This document shows positions 33,913-42,444 of a DNA stretch of 64,000 nt, piece by piece. The notes under the pieces were generated by a model that worked only from the letters and a program-made list of their open reading frames with translations, was not told the origin of the DNA and did not search any database. Positions within the stretch are counted from its first letter, which is position 1; each line of letters starts with the position of its first letter. A program made the translations under genes and the position numbers. This DNA comes from Nocardia cyriacigeorgica (GTDB lineage: Bacteria > Actinomycetota > Actinomycetes > Mycobacteriales > Mycobacteriaceae): assembly GCF_010858045.1 (NCBI RefSeq), contig NZ_JAAGVC010000004.1:62001-126000 (forward strand). The letters run 5' to 3'.

Positions 33913-35406
33913 ATGAGCTCCCCGCGGAATTCGCTTGTCCGACGGACCGCACCGGTCCGATCCGAGCCGGAGCCGCCGGTCGATGAGCCCGGCTTTCTGT
34001 CACTCACCCCCGAACGGGCGCGGGTGTTGTCGCTCGTCGCCGCCCGCCCCGCCGCATTCGGGCTCGCGGCCATCGTCGTCGCGATGTTCGCCACCCTGCT
34101 GGCCTCCGGCAGCGGCCTTTCCGGTATTTCCGGTGCCATCGCGGGTAGTTGGCTCGCGGTGCACCAGGTTCCTGTCGTCATCGGCGCCACCACGCTCGGT
34201 GTACTACCGCTGCTGCCCACCGCACTGATGATGTGGGCATGCGCGCGGGAATGCGCGCACGCCGTCGAAGCCGATCCCTCTCGCGCCGATCTGGCCTGGT
34301 TGATCGCCGCCGCCGCGGGTGGGCCCCTGCTGGTCACCGCGGTCTGCCTGGCCGTCACCGAGGACGCCGCCGGGGTACTGCCCATGCAGCCGCCGAATCC
34401 GCTGTCCGCCTTCGCCTGGGTGGGCGGGCTGCACCTGGTGGCCGCCGGATGCGGTATCGCCGCCGGGCTCTGGCCCGCTTCGGCCGATCGGCTGCCGTAC
34501 TGGGTGGTGGCCGCCGGTTACGTCGCCGCGCACACCGTGCTGCGGATGCTCGGCGCCGCCGCCGTGGTCACCGTCGTCTCGCTGCTGGCGCACTGGTCCC
34601 GGATCGGTGACAGCTTTTCCGGCGCGGGCAATGCCGGCGGCGTCATCGGGCTGACGGTGCTCTCGCTGCTGTATCTGCCCAACGTGGTGATCGGCGCGGT
34701 GGCCGTGCTGGTCGGTGCCGGCGTCGAATTCGGTGAAGCCTCGGTGGGTGTGTTCTCGGTGGTCGGTGGCCCCGTGCCGGCGATGCCGGTGCTGGCCGCG
34801 CTGCCGACCGGTCCCGCGGCGGGCTGGTGGCCGGTGCTGCTGCTGATCCCCGCGGTCATCGGTGTGATCGGTGGTCTCGACACCGCCCGCACCTCGCCCG
34901 ACCGCATCGTCGCCCCGTGGTCCACGCTCGCGGGCGCGGCGCTGGCGACGGTGGTGTTGGTGCTGCTCGGCGCGGTGGCAGGCGGTGAACTGGGCACCTT
35001 CGGCCGCATCGGCCCCGACCTGCCGATCTTTGCCGTGGTCACCTTCGTCTTCCTTGCCGTCACCGGGTACGCGGGGCTGGTCTTCGCACGCCTGTTCATC
35101 ACTCCGGTCGGTAGCCCGATCCCCGGATTCGGCATCGACGATCACGACGAGGACTATCCCGACGAGTACGACGAAGACGACTACCCCGACGATGCCTACG
35201 ACGAATACGACGAGTACGACGACTACGAATTCGGCGACTACGACGACGGCCCGGAACTGACGCTGGAACTGGACGCCGAAGTCGTCGACGAGCAGCCCGC
35301 GCTCGACCACCACACCGAACGTCCGGGCGAGCCGCCCGCCGAGATCGTCGACGCCGAGGTGGTAGAGGCGGACCTGCCGGAAAGTGGCCGAACCGAGGAT
35401 CGTTAG
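33913..35406 (+). CDS. PerM-like integral membrane protein (DUF6350)
   Basis: 497-residue protein with about ten membrane helices from 45 to 395, the position of Rv0955/PerM, a cell-division and persistence factor in M. tuberculosis. Hydrophobic stretches include AFGLAAIVVAMFATLLASG, PVVIGATTLGVLPLLPTAL and TLAGAALATVVLVLLGAVAGG. The C-terminus from about 405 is a cytoplasmic acidic tail dominated by Asp, Glu and Tyr (for example DDYPDDAYDEYDEYDDYEF), unlikely to fold alone. It sits between the DUF5336 gene and purN as in mycobacteria. Confidence 0.88.
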   Translation: MSSPRNSLVRRTAPVRSEPEPPVDEPGFLSLTPERARVLSLVAARPAAFGLAAIVVAMFATLLASGSGLSGISGAIAGSWLAVHQVPVVIGATTLGVLPLLPTALMMWACARECAHAVEADPSRADLAWLIAAAAGGPLLVTAVCLAVTEDAAGVLPMQPPNPLSAFAWVGGLHLVAAGCGIAAGLWPASADRLPYWVVAAGYVAAHTVLRMLGAAAVVTVVSLLAHWSRIGDSFSGAGNAGGVIGLTVLSLLYLPNVVIGAVAVLVGAGVEFGEASVGVFSVVGGPVPAMPVLAALPTGPAAGWWPVLLLIPAVIGVIGGLDTARTSPDRIVAPWSTLAGAALATVVLVLLGAVAGGELGTFGRIGPDLPIFAVVTFVFLAVTGYAGLVFARLFITPVGSPIPGFGIDDHDEDYPDEYDEDDYPDDAYDEYDEYDDYEFGDYDDGPELTLELDAEVVDEQPALDHHTERPGEPPAEIVDAEVVEADLPESGRTEDR

Positions 35407-35417
35407 GCTCTACGGCG

Positions 35418-36113
35418 GTGGCAACGATCCGGCCACCGCCCGACCCGACTTCCAGGAGTAGAGCGCTGACCTCCCCGGCCCCATCCGAAAAGGCCCCGGC
35501 CACCGTCGTCGTACTCGCCTCGGGCACCGGATCGCTGCTGCGCGCGCTCATCGAGGCCACCGCGACGCCGGGCTATCCCGCCCGGATCGTCGCCGTCGGT
35601 GTCGATCGGACCTGCGCCGCCACCGAGCACGCCGCCGCCGCCGGCATCCCGCATTTCCGCATCGCGCTCGCCGACTTCCCCGATCGCAGCGCGTGGGATA
35701 CCGCGCTGACCGACGCGGTCGCGGCCCATGAACCCGATCTGGTGGTCTCCGCCGGTTTCATGAAGATCCTCGGCCCGATGTTCCTGAAGCGGTTCGGCGG
35801 ACGCATCATCAACACCCATCCCGCGCTGCTTCCGGCCTTCCCCGGCGCCCACGGCGTCCGCGACGCGCTCGCCTACGGCGTCCGGGTCACCGGGTCGACG
35901 GTGCACCTGGTGGACGAGGGCATCGACACCGGCCCGATCCTGGCGCAGGAAGCGGTCGAGGTGCTGCCCGATGACGACGAGGCCACCCTGCACGAGCGCA
36001 TCAAGGTTGTCGAGCGACGGTTGCTGGCGGAGGTTGTCGCCGCCGTCGCCACCCGAGGCATTGTCTCCGACGGACGAAAGGCAGTTATTCCAGATGAGCG
36101 AGTTTCCCGGTGA
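35418..36113 (+). CDS. purN: Phosphoribosylglycinamide formyltransferase
   Basis: Third step of purine synthesis: transfer of formyl from 10-formyl-THF to [21 protein letters not shown] binds GAR phosphate, and [18 protein letters not shown] holds the catalytic His. [18 protein letters not shown] holds the catalytic Asp. Start is uncertain. The GTG at 35418 (231 residues) has no ribosome site. A CTG at 35466 in frame has AGGAG 7 nt upstream and would give 215 residues, as I recall for mycobacterial PurN. The conventional GTG is listed. The stop overlaps the purH GTG by 4 nt. Confidence 0.95.
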   Translation: MATIRPPPDPTSRSRALTSPAPSEKAPATVVVLASGTGSLLRALIEATATPGYPARIVAVGVDRTCAATEHAAAAGIPHFRIALADFPDRSAWDTALTDAVAAHEPDLVVSAGFMKILGPMFLKRFGGRIINTHPALLPAFPGAHGVRDALAYGVRVTGSTVHLVDEGIDTGPILAQEAVEVLPDDDEATLHERIKVVERRLLAEVVAAVATRGIVSDGRKAVIPDERVSR

Positions 36114-37672
36114 GTGAATCCAGCGACCGCAAGCCGATCAGCCGGGCGCTGGTGAGCGTCTACGACAAGACCGGGCTCGTGGAGCTCGCGACCGGCCTGC
36201 ACGAGGCCGGGGTCGAACTGGTCTCGACCGGGTCGACCGCCGCCCGCATCGCCGACGCCGGAATCCCGGTGACCAAGGTCGAAGACCTCACCGGATTCCC
36301 GGAAACCCTGGACGGCCGGGTCAAGACGCTGCATCCGCGGGTGCACGCGGGCATCCTCGCCGACACCCGCAAGAGCGAGCACGTCGATCAGCTGGTCGAG
36401 CTGGGCGTGGAGGCCTTCCAGCTGGTGGTGGTGAACCTCTACCCGTTCACCGAGACCGTGGCCAGTGGCGCGTCGCCCGACGAATGTGTGGAGCAGATCG
36501 ATATCGGCGGTCCGTCGATGGTGCGTGCCGCGGCCAAGAACCATCCGTCGGTGGGTGTGGTCGTCGACAGCGGCGATTACGGGAAGGTGCTCGACGCCGT
36601 GCGCGCGGGCGGTTTCACCCTCGCGGAGCGGACGGCGCTGGCGGCCAAGGCCTTCCAGCACACCGCGAACTACGATGTCGCGGTGGCCAGCTGGATGACC
36701 AGTGTGCTCGCACCCGGCACCGAACGCTTCCCGGACTGGATCGGTGGCAGCTGGGATCGTGCCGCGGTGTTGCGCTACGGCGAGAACCCGCATCAGGAAG
36801 CCGCGCTCTACACCGCCAACGACGGGGCCCCCGGCCTGGCGCAGGCGCGGCAGTTGCACGGCAAGGAGATGTCGTACAACAACTACGTCGACGCCGACGC
36901 CGCGTGGCGTGCCGCCTATGACCACACCGATCCCGCGGTGGCGATCATCAAGCATGCCAACCCCTGTGGCATCGCGTTGGGCGCCGATATCGCCGAGGCG
37001 CATCGCAAGGCGCACGCCTGCGATCCGGTGAGCGCCTACGGCGGCGTGATCGCGGCCAACCGCGAGGTCACCGTGGAGATGGCCCAGCAGGTCGCCGAGA
37101 TCTTCACCGAGGTGATCGTCGCGCCGTCCTACGCCGACGGCGCGGTGGAGGTGCTGCAGCGCAAGAAGAACGTGCGCATCCTGGTGGCCGAGCCGCCTCG
37201 CCGGGCCGGTGTCGAGCTGCGGCCGATCAGCGGCGGCGCACTGCTGCAACAGCGCGACATCCTCGACGCCGAAGGCGACGATCCCGCCAACTGGACGCTG
37301 GTGGCCGGCGAACCGGCCGACGCCGCGACCCTCGCCGATCTCGCCTTCGCCTGGCGTGCCTGCCGCGCGGTGAAGTCGAACGCCATCCTGCTCGCGCACG
37401 ACGGTGCCTCCGTCGGCGTCGGCATGGGCCAGGTGAACCGGGTCGACGCGGTCGGGCTGGCCGTGCAGCGCGCCGGTGATCGCGTCAAGGGTTCGGTGGC
37501 CGCGTCGGATGCCTTCTTCCCGTTCCCCGACGGGCCGGAAGCGCTCATCCAGGCCGGTGTGCGGGCCATTGTGCATCCGGGCGGTTCGGTGCGGGATCAG
37601 GAGACCATCGACGTCGCGCGCGCGGCGGGGGTCACCGTGTATCTGACGGGCTCGCGGCACTTCGCGCACTGA
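36110..37672 (+). CDS. purH: Bifunctional AICAR formyltransferase/IMP cyclohydrolase
   Basis: 520-residue enzyme for the last two steps of IMP synthesis. The N-terminal cyclohydrolase domain has the MGS-like fold ([47 protein letters not shown]). The C-terminal transformylase has [24 protein letters not shown] with the catalytic Lys-His, and [12 protein letters not shown] start overlaps purN by 4 nt, so the pair is translationally coupled. A hairpin terminator follows. Confidence 0.97.
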   Translation: MSESSDRKPISRALVSVYDKTGLVELATGLHEAGVELVSTGSTAARIADAGIPVTKVEDLTGFPETLDGRVKTLHPRVHAGILADTRKSEHVDQLVELGVEAFQLVVVNLYPFTETVASGASPDECVEQIDIGGPSMVRAAAKNHPSVGVVVDSGDYGKVLDAVRAGGFTLAERTALAAKAFQHTANYDVAVASWMTSVLAPGTERFPDWIGGSWDRAAVLRYGENPHQEAALYTANDGAPGLAQARQLHGKEMSYNNYVDADAAWRAAYDHTDPAVAIIKHANPCGIALGADIAEAHRKAHACDPVSAYGGVIAANREVTVEMAQQVAEIFTEVIVAPSYADGAVEVLQRKKNVRILVAEPPRRAGVELRPISGGALLQQRDILDAEGDDPANWTLVAGEPADAATLADLAFAWRACRAVKSNAILLAHDGASVGVGMGQVNRVDAVGLAVQRAGDRVKGSVAASDAFFPFPDGPEALIQAGVRAIVHPGGSVRDQETIDVARAAGVTVYLTGSRHFAH

Positions 37673-37685
37673 GCGTGCGAGCATA

Positions 37686-37722
37686 CGACGCCGCGTCAGG
37701 GCTCAGGCCCGGCGCGGCGTCG
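37686..37722. terminator. Terminator after purH
   Basis: CGACGCCGCG and CGCGGCGTCG form a perfect 10-bp stem around a 17-nt loop, between purH and the convergent lipoprotein gene. Confidence 0.65.
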
Positions 37723-37770
37723 GTCGTTTCCAGGGTGGTCGGGGCCGCGTGGCGAGCGTTGTCGTTCGGC

Positions 37771-38226
37771 CTACGCCGCGCTGCGGACTTCCCGATCACC
37801 CACCGGTGCCTGCAACGGCAGCTCCAGCGTCCCGAACACCGCGATCATCACGCACATCTTGCCCACCGCGTCGGCCCGTGTGCCCGAACGCAATTCGATG
37901 GTGACGGCCTCGTCGGTCTCGGTGACGGTGGCGTCGACGCCGTAGCACTCCGGGGCGCCGGTCTCGAAGCTGATCGCGATCCGGTTGCCTGGCAGGGCGG
38001 TCCATGAGGTGAACGGGATCGGGTGGGCGCCGACGATGGCGGGGTCGGCGGTGAACGGTTCACCGGTGGCGGCGGCCGGGTTCTCGGTAGGAGTGTTCGG
38101 CGCGGTGCTGGTCACCGAACTCGTAACCTCTTGTGCGGCACCGTCATCGGTATCGCCGCAGGCGGCGAGGGGCAAGGCGGTGACGGCAACGGCGAGCAGG
38201 GTGGCACAGCCACGGCGCAGCGACAT
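37771..38226 (-). CDS. Putative lipoprotein, unknown function
   Basis: 151 residues. Signal peptide with basic start (SLRRG), hydrophobic core and lipobox LAAC at about residues 20-23, so the mature protein should be lipid-anchored at Cys. A Thr/Ser/Ala linker is followed by a beta-rich domain (RIAISFETGAPECYGVDATVTETDEAVTIEL) with two further cysteines (ECYG, KMCVM) that may form a disulfide. The ATG at 38226 is chosen: TAAGGT (38233-38238, minus strand) is a -10 box 6 nt upstream, pointing to a leaderless mRNA. Found beside purH; role not known. Confidence 0.8.
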   Translation of the reverse strand: MSLRRGCATLLAVAVTALPLAACGDTDDGAAQEVTSSVTSTAPNTPTENPAAATGEPFTADPAIVGAHPIPFTSWTALPGNRIAISFETGAPECYGVDATVTETDEAVTIELRSGTRADAVGKMCVMIAVFGTLELPLQAPVGDREVRSAA

Positions 38227-38283
38227 GGGCACACCTTAACGCAGGCGCCCGCCGTGTCTGCTGCGCGTTCGCCCGGCAGACGA

Positions 38284-38314
38284 CAAGGCCCCCGATGGCG
38301 CATCGGGGGCCTTG
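38284..38314 (-). terminator. Terminator of the zinc-free ribosomal protein operon
   Basis: CAAGGCCCCCGATG and CATCGGGGGCCTTG, a perfect 14-bp stem with a GCG loop, 67 bp after the rpsR stop on the minus strand. Confidence 0.75.
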
Positions 38315-38380
38315 GTCGTGGTGGGACGTCGGTGCCGTGAGTATCGCGGTGCCGCGAGCTGGTGGACGCGGCGGCGCGGA

Positions 38381-38635
38381 TCAGCGGCTGGTGAACGGGA
38401 GCAGCGCCATCTCCCTGGCGTTCTTGACCGCCACTGCCACCTGGCGCTGCTGTTGCGGGGTGAGGCCGGTGACGCGGCGGCTGCGGATCTTGCCGCGGTC
38501 GGAGATGAAGGTTCGCAGCAGGTTGACGTCTTTGTAGTCGACGGTCTCGATACCGGCGGCGATCAGCGGGTTCTTCTTCGGCTTGCGGGCCTGTTCGGCT
38601 CGGACCTTCTTCGACGGTGCTCGCTTGACTGCCAT
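38381..38635 (-). CDS. rpsR: 30S ribosomal protein S18, zinc-independent paralogue
   Basis: 84 residues, last gene of the rpmB-rpmG-rpsN-rpsR operon. It has the S18 core ([23 protein letters not shown] segment, then [27 protein letters not shown]). No cysteine is present, whereas the ordinary actinobacterial copy carries a CxxC zinc site near the N-terminus. It should replace that copy when zinc is scarce. Confidence 0.95.
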   Translation of the reverse strand: MAVKRAPSKKVRAEQARKPKKNPLIAAGIETVDYKDVNLLRTFISDRGKIRSRRVTGLTPQQQRQVAVAVKNAREMALLPFTSR

Positions 38636-38668
38636 TAGTCGGGTTCCTTACTCACGAGATCAGGGGTT

Positions 38669-38974
38669 CTACCAGCTCGATTTGTGCACACCGGGCAACT
38701 CTCCCCGATGGGCCAGCTCGCGTACACGTACCCGAGAGAGCCCGAACTTCCGGAGATGTCCGCGCGGTCGTCCGTCGGCGGCGTCCCGATTGCGCAATCG
38801 TACCGGACTGGCATCGCGGGGCAGGCGCTGTAGGGCCGACTGGGCGGCGGCCCGGTCGGCGTCGGCGGTTGCCGGGTTGCGGATCAGTTCCTTGAGCTCG
38901 GCTCGCCGCGCGGCGTAGCGGGCGACGATCTGCTTGCGCTGTTCGTTGCGTGCGATCTTGGATTTCTTCGCCAT
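38669..38974 (-). CDS. rpsN: 30S ribosomal protein S14, zinc-independent paralogue
   Basis: 101 residues, the long cysteine-free S14 type ([26 protein letters not shown], then [49 protein letters not shown]). The ordinary copy is a 61-residue zinc-ribbon form. Its ATG overlaps the rpmG stop by one base. Confidence 0.95.
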   Translation of the reverse strand: MAKKSKIARNEQRKQIVARYAARRAELKELIRNPATADADRAAAQSALQRLPRDASPVRLRNRDAADGRPRGHLRKFGLSRVRVRELAHRGELPGVHKSSW

Positions 38975-39144
38975 CAGCGTTCCTCGCGGAAGTCGACATG
39001 CTTGCGCACGACGGGGTCGTATTTGCGCAGCACCATGCGGTCGGGGTCGTTGCGCCGGTTCTTCCGGGTGACGTAGGTGTAGCCGGTGCCCGCGGTGGAC
39101 TTCAGCTTGATCACCGGACGGATCTCGGTCGATTTCGATGCCAT
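38974..39144 (-). CDS. rpmG: 50S ribosomal protein L33, zinc-independent paralogue
   Basis: 56 residues ([20 protein letters not shown] to VDFREER) with the L33 pattern [23 protein letters not shown] and no cysteine. The start is the ATG at 39144, 13 bp after the rpmB stop; GAGCGGAGAACCACG upstream supplies a ribosome site. Confidence 0.95.
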   Translation of the reverse strand: MASKSTEIRPVIKLKSTAGTGYTYVTRKNRRNDPDRMVLRKYDPVVRKHVDFREER

Positions 39145-39157
39145 CGTGGTTCTCCGC

Positions 39158-39394
39158 TCAGATCTTGTCGCCGCGCGCTCGGATGCGGGCCACCACGGCC
39201 TCGATCCCGTCGCGGTCGATGGTCTTGATGCCCTTGGCCGAGACGGTGAGCGTGATGCGGCGGTCCTCGCTGGGCAGGTAGTAGGTCTTGCGCTGGATGT
39301 TCGGGTTCCAGCGGCGGTTGGTCCGTTTGTGTGAATGCGAGACGGATTTGCCGAAACCGGGCCGGCGGCCGGTGACCTGGCAGTGGGCCGACAT
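39158..39394 (-). CDS. rpmB: 50S ribosomal protein L28, zinc-independent paralogue
   Basis: 78 residues, first gene of the operon. [33 protein letters not shown] is the L28 signature. One cysteine remains (SAHCQVTG), but the second of the usual CxxC and the C-terminal pair are gone, so no zinc site can form. The ATG at 39394 has GGAGGGAG 6 nt upstream. A Zur-like box at 39418-39433 precedes it. Confidence 0.95.
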   Translation of the reverse strand: MSAHCQVTGRRPGFGKSVSHSHKRTNRRWNPNIQRKTYYLPSEDRRITLTVSAKGIKTIDRDGIEAVVARIRARGDKI

Positions 39395-39417
39395 GGCGGG
39401 CTCCCTCCAATAGGTGA

Positions 39418-39433
39418 TGACAATCGTTTTCGA
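39418..39433. promoter_or_regulatory. Zur-like box 1
   Basis: TGACAATCGTTTTCGA, close to the actinobacterial Zur consensus TGAAAATCATTTTCA, 24 bp upstream of rpmB. Zur would block transcription when zinc is plentiful. Confidence 0.7.
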
Positions 39434-39472
39434 CAACGACCGCTCGGCACTGTACCGTGTGGCGAGCTGTTA

Positions 39473-39489
39473 ATGAAAACCGTTACCGA
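39473..39489. promoter_or_regulatory. Zur-like box 2
   Basis: ATGAAAACCGTTACCGA, partial palindrome related to box 1, 12 bp before the CobW-like gene start. The two boxes lie 40 bp apart between divergent operons. Confidence 0.65.
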
Positions 39490-39500
39490 AAGGGGTTGCT

Positions 39501-40790
39501 GTGATTCCCGATCGCAGAACACCGGTCGTGGTGGTCGCCGGGTCCTCCGGGCGCACCACCGAGGGCGTCGACCAGGTGGCCCGTGCGTTGGGCGCCGCCC
39601 CCGGCACCGTCGTCGTCCGCCACGATCTGGCCGAACTGCGGGAGGGTATCGTCCGCCGGACGGTGTGTGACGGCGGCCGGGAGAGCGTCGAGGTGCTCGA
39701 GCTGGCCCACGGGTGCGTCTCCTGCACGCTGCGCGCGGATCTGCTCCCGCTGCTGTGCACCCTGGCCGCCCGAGATTCGGTGACGCGTATCGTGCTCGCG
39801 CTCGACCCTGCCTTCGAAGCGGAAGCGGTATGTCACGCCATCGACGACGTCGTCGATGGCGGTGTGATCGGACGGGTGGACGGCCCCGCGCGCCGTGACG
39901 TGCGCATCGAGGCCGTGCTGACCTGTGCCGATGCGCGGGTCTGGCTGGCGGACGCCACCGGCGAGGAGACCCTCGCGGAATGTGGCCTCGCCACCGCCGA
40001 CGACGACCGCACGGTGGCGCAGGTGGCCGTCGGCCAGGTCGATTTCGCCGACGCGCTGATCGTGACCGGCGCCGACCAGGTCGACGCGCTGGACCGGGAA
40101 CGGCTGGGCGCCGTCCTCACCCGGCTCGTCCCACAGGCCCCGGTGCACTGGTGCGCGGCCGAGGCGATCGGCCCGGCCGAGGTGGAGGCGCTGCTCATGC
40201 GGATCCCGGCGGACTCGCGGCGCGGCCGGATCTTCGACGCCCACGCGCCGCTGCTGCGCGGTCAGCCACCGCTGGGTACCGAGCACGGGGTGACCCTGGT
40301 CGAATTCGCCGCTGGCCGCCCGTTCCATCCCGCACGTCTGCACGAGGCACTGGACGTGCTGTTCGAGGGTGTGGTCACCGCGCGCGGCCGGCTGTGGCTG
40401 GCCACCCAGCCGGACGAGGTGGTGTGGCTGGAATCGGCCGGTGGCGGTTTGCGGGTCGGCGGCGCCGGCCGCTGGCTGGCCGCGATGACGCCGGACGAGC
40501 TCGCCGAGGCCGACCCGGACCGCCGGGCCATGTCCGCGCTGCGCTGGGACGACCGCTTCGGCGACCGCGATGTCTCACTGGTGATCCTGGTGCACGACGC
40601 CGACCCGGCCGATATCCGGCAGGCCTTGCACTGGGCGCTGGTCGAGGACGACGAATTGCGGTTGGTGGAGCGCGCACCCGAGCGGGTGGCGCAGTGGGAC
40701 GACCCGTTCGGCGAGTGGCATGCCGACCCGTGCGAATCCTCCGAGTCGACCGGGCTACCCATCGTGGGCGATCAGCGCGGCGCCGAGTGA
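39501..40790 (+). CDS. CobW-like (COG0523) protein with degenerate P-loop, Mrf-like
   Basis: 429-residue protein with the CobW/COG0523 two-domain layout: an N-terminal domain with GCVSC at 71-75 in place of the metal-binding GCxCC, and a C-terminal CobW domain ([21 protein letters not shown]). The Walker A region reads [10 protein letters not shown] at 13-22: the invariant lysine of GxxGxGKT is missing, so GTP hydrolysis is doubtful. Placement beside zinc-free ribosomal proteins and behind a Zur-like box matches mycobacterial Mrf (Mpy recruitment factor), which drives ribosome hibernation under zinc limitation. AAGGGG lies 7 nt before the GTG. Function here is inferred. Confidence 0.85.
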   Translation: MIPDRRTPVVVVAGSSGRTTEGVDQVARALGAAPGTVVVRHDLAELREGIVRRTVCDGGRESVEVLELAHGCVSCTLRADLLPLLCTLAARDSVTRIVLALDPAFEAEAVCHAIDDVVDGGVIGRVDGPARRDVRIEAVLTCADARVWLADATGEETLAECGLATADDDRTVAQVAVGQVDFADALIVTGADQVDALDRERLGAVLTRLVPQAPVHWCAAEAIGPAEVEALLMRIPADSRRGRIFDAHAPLLRGQPPLGTEHGVTLVEFAAGRPFHPARLHEALDVLFEGVVTARGRLWLATQPDEVVWLESAGGGLRVGGAGRWLAAMTPDELAEADPDRRAMSALRWDDRFGDRDVSLVILVHDADPADIRQALHWALVEDDELRLVERAPERVAQWDDPFGEWHADPCESSESTGLPIVGDQRGAE

Positions 40791-40869
40791 ACCGCGGGCC
40801 CGATTCCCGAATCCGGTCGCGCCGTGAGCTTCCCGCGGCACCTCGACCGCACGACAGAAAGGACGATTG

Positions 40870-41154
40870 ATGAAGGCAGGGATACATCCGGACTACCACC
40901 CGGTGGTGTTCGAGGATTCGAGCACCGGCAAACAGTTTCTGACCAGGTCCACCGCGAGCAGCGACCGGACCGTGGTCTGGACCGACGGGCAGACCTACCC
41001 CTTGCTGGTGGTCGATGTCACCGCGGATTCGCACCCGTTCTGGACGGGTGCGCACCGGGTGCTCGACACTCAGGGCCGGGTGGAGAAGTTCGAGCGGAAG
41101 TACGGCAAGCGGGCGCGCGGCGCACAGCCCCAGCCCGGACGAGGGGAGGGCTGA
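40870..41154 (+). CDS. rpmE2: Type B 50S ribosomal protein L31
   Basis: 94 residues with [28 protein letters not shown] and [37 protein letters not shown], the type B form without the CxxC zinc ribbon. AGAAAGGACG lies upstream of the ATG. It lies 79 bp after the CobW-like gene and directly before rpmF; all three probably belong to one zinc-starvation transcript. Confidence 0.96.
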   Translation: MKAGIHPDYHPVVFEDSSTGKQFLTRSTASSDRTVVWTDGQTYPLLVVDVTADSHPFWTGAHRVLDTQGRVEKFERKYGKRARGAQPQPGRGEG

Positions 41155-41155
41155 C

Positions 41156-41329
41156 ATGGCGGTTCCGAAGCGCAGGATGTCGCGGTCCAACACCCGCAGC
41201 CGTCGCTCGAACTGGAAGGCGACACCGCCGGACCTCGTGCCGGTGACGGTCGGTGGTGTCGTGCATCGGGTTCCGCGCCGAATTGTCCAAGCGGTGCGGC
41301 GCGGGCTGATCGACCCGGAACGGATCTGA
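41156..41329 (+). CDS. rpmF: 50S ribosomal protein L32, cysteine-free
   Basis: 57 residues ([21 protein letters not shown], ending [17 protein letters not shown]). The C-terminal zinc ribbon of ordinary L32 is replaced by a cysteine-free helix, as in M. tuberculosis Rv0979A, which likewise lies near mprA. The ATG follows the L31 stop by one base. Confidence 0.95.
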   Translation: MAVPKRRMSRSNTRSRRSNWKATPPDLVPVTVGGVVHRVPRRIVQAVRRGLIDPERI

Positions 41330-41354
41330 GGGATCCGTTCGCCCGCAGTGCACA

Positions 41355-41384
41355 GGGCGGCGTCGCGCAATCGCGACGCCGCCC
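41355..41384. terminator. Terminator after rpmF
   Basis: GGGCGGCGTCGCG / CGCGACGCCGCCC, a perfect 13-bp stem with loop CAAT, between rpmF and a convergent gene. Bidirectional by position. Confidence 0.75.
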
Positions 41385-41404
41385 CGCGCATCTCATCGGC
41401 GTGA

Positions 41405-41629
41405 TCAGCCCTCTTGTTCTTTGAGCCGAACCAGAGCGGCGGCGAGCTGGAAGAACTTGTTGTTGCCCAGATCTGCGATGGTCTTGATCTTCAGGGCGTC
41501 CAGCAGCTGCTTGTCGTGAGCCTCGGTGAGGCCGGCGAGCGCCGACGGGGGCGCGGCGAGGATTTCCGCGAGCGACTTGTTCTCGTACTCCTTGTCGAGC
41601 ACCTTGTCGAGCACAACGTTGACGGCCAT
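41405..41629 (-). CDS. Small helix-hairpin-helix-like conserved protein
   Basis: 74 residues, unknown function. SLAEILAAPPSALAGLTEAHDKQLLDALKIKTIADLGNNKFFQLAAALV resembles small actinobacterial proteins in which two helices around a GLTE/IKTIADLG turn mimic a DNA-binding HhH repeat. No membrane segment. The ATG at 41629 is selected by AAGGAG 6 nt upstream. It is monocistronic: terminator downstream, and 511 bp of non-coding DNA upstream. Confidence 0.8.
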   Translation of the reverse strand: MAVNVVLDKVLDKEYENKSLAEILAAPPSALAGLTEAHDKQLLDALKIKTIADLGNNKFFQLAAALVRLKEQEG

Positions 41630-41855
41630 ACGAAACTCCTTCGGACGAACCTGCATGTGCGTTGCGACGATAGCGCGCGGGATGGCGTCAGGGGGCCTGA
41701 ACTCGAGAGGAAGTCGGCTACCGGCGCGCCACTATTTCCCGGCCGTTCACCCGGCGTGCGCTCTTGGAGTCCGCCGGTCGATGGCAATCGACTGGTTATC
41801 GTTGCTGGTGAGGCGACTTGGCGATACAGTCGAAGGGTCGATTGCGAGCAGATTG

Positions 41856-41890
41856 CCAACTCTCGAATTTCGTACTGAGAGTTGGTTTTT
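41856..41890 (+). terminator. Rho-independent-type hairpin with T-tract
   Basis: CCAACTCTC (41856-41864), 12-nt loop, GAGAGTTGG (41877-41885), then TTTTT. The only gene-free hairpin here with a proper T-tract besides the one after the tRNA. It reads on the plus strand, where no gene lies upstream within 500 bp. Confidence 0.6.
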
Positions 41891-41957
41891 GGCCTGAGTA
41901 AAAGTCCTGCCGCACTGATGATTTCGGGATAGCCCGCCGGTACCCTCGTTCGAGAGG

Positions 41958-41985
41958 GCGGGTTCTCCCGAAAGGGAGAACCCGC
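41958..41985. terminator. Perfect tetraloop hairpin, probable conservon terminator
   Basis: GCGGGTTCTCCC, loop GAAA, GGGAGAACCCGC: 12 perfect pairs and a GNRA loop. It lies about 155 bp after the last gene of the conservon on the minus strand. Confidence 0.65.
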
Positions 41986-42140
41986 TCATCGCCAAGTCTC
42001 TCCGGCCCTCGCCGAAACGAACTCACTCACCGCACTTCTCGCGCCGTGCCGTGGCGATTCTCCACCGCGATGCAGCCGAGGAGTCGACGGCTACCAGCGA
42101 CCGGCGGGAAACCGGGACCGGCGCGTATGGAACGCGAGGA

Positions 42141-42425
42141 TCACCGGTCCTCCGGAGCGGCGGAGCCGCCGTCCGAATCCGCGACCCCCGCCGCAGAATC
42201 CGTCGCGCCCCCACACGGCAGCCCCAGCACAGCGCTGACCCGGCCGAGCACCTCGCCGAGCAACGCCGCGGGCAACGTCAACAGCCACCACAGCGACGGC
42301 CCGGCCAACTGCTCGACCCGCTGCACCAGCTCGGCGACCGTCGCCTCCAAGTCGCTGATCTCGGTGCGCAATTCCCCGACCTGCGCCCGCAACTCACGCA
42401 GCAACGCCTCCTGCTCGGCCGTCAC
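42141..42425 (-). CDS. Small coiled-coil protein, unknown
   Basis: 94 residues, last gene of the conservon operon. The first 45 residues form a coiled coil (EQEALLRELRAQVGELRTEISDLEATVAELVQRVEQL) with heptad leucines. A hydrophobic stretch follows (SLWWLLTLPAALLGEVLGRVSAVLGL), then a Ser/Asp/Ala-rich tail. It could attach to the membrane and bring partners together. GTG at 42425 with GGGGG upstream, 19 bp after the MHYT-like gene stop. No family recognised. Confidence 0.65.
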   Translation of the reverse strand: MTAEQEALLRELRAQVGELRTEISDLEATVAELVQRVEQLAGPSLWWLLTLPAALLGEVLGRVSAVLGLPCGGATDSAAGVADSDGGSAAPEDR

Positions 42426-42444
42426 CGGAACCCCCGCCCAGGCC

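Larger units (their letters stand above)
41630..42140. other. 511-bp gene-free region with two hairpins
   Basis: Less GC-rich than the surroundings. It holds a plus-strand hairpin with T-tract (41856-41890) and a perfect 12-bp tetraloop hairpin (41958-41985). No frame here looks coding. Could contain a small RNA ending at the first hairpin, plus the end of the conservon transcript. Confidence 0.45.
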
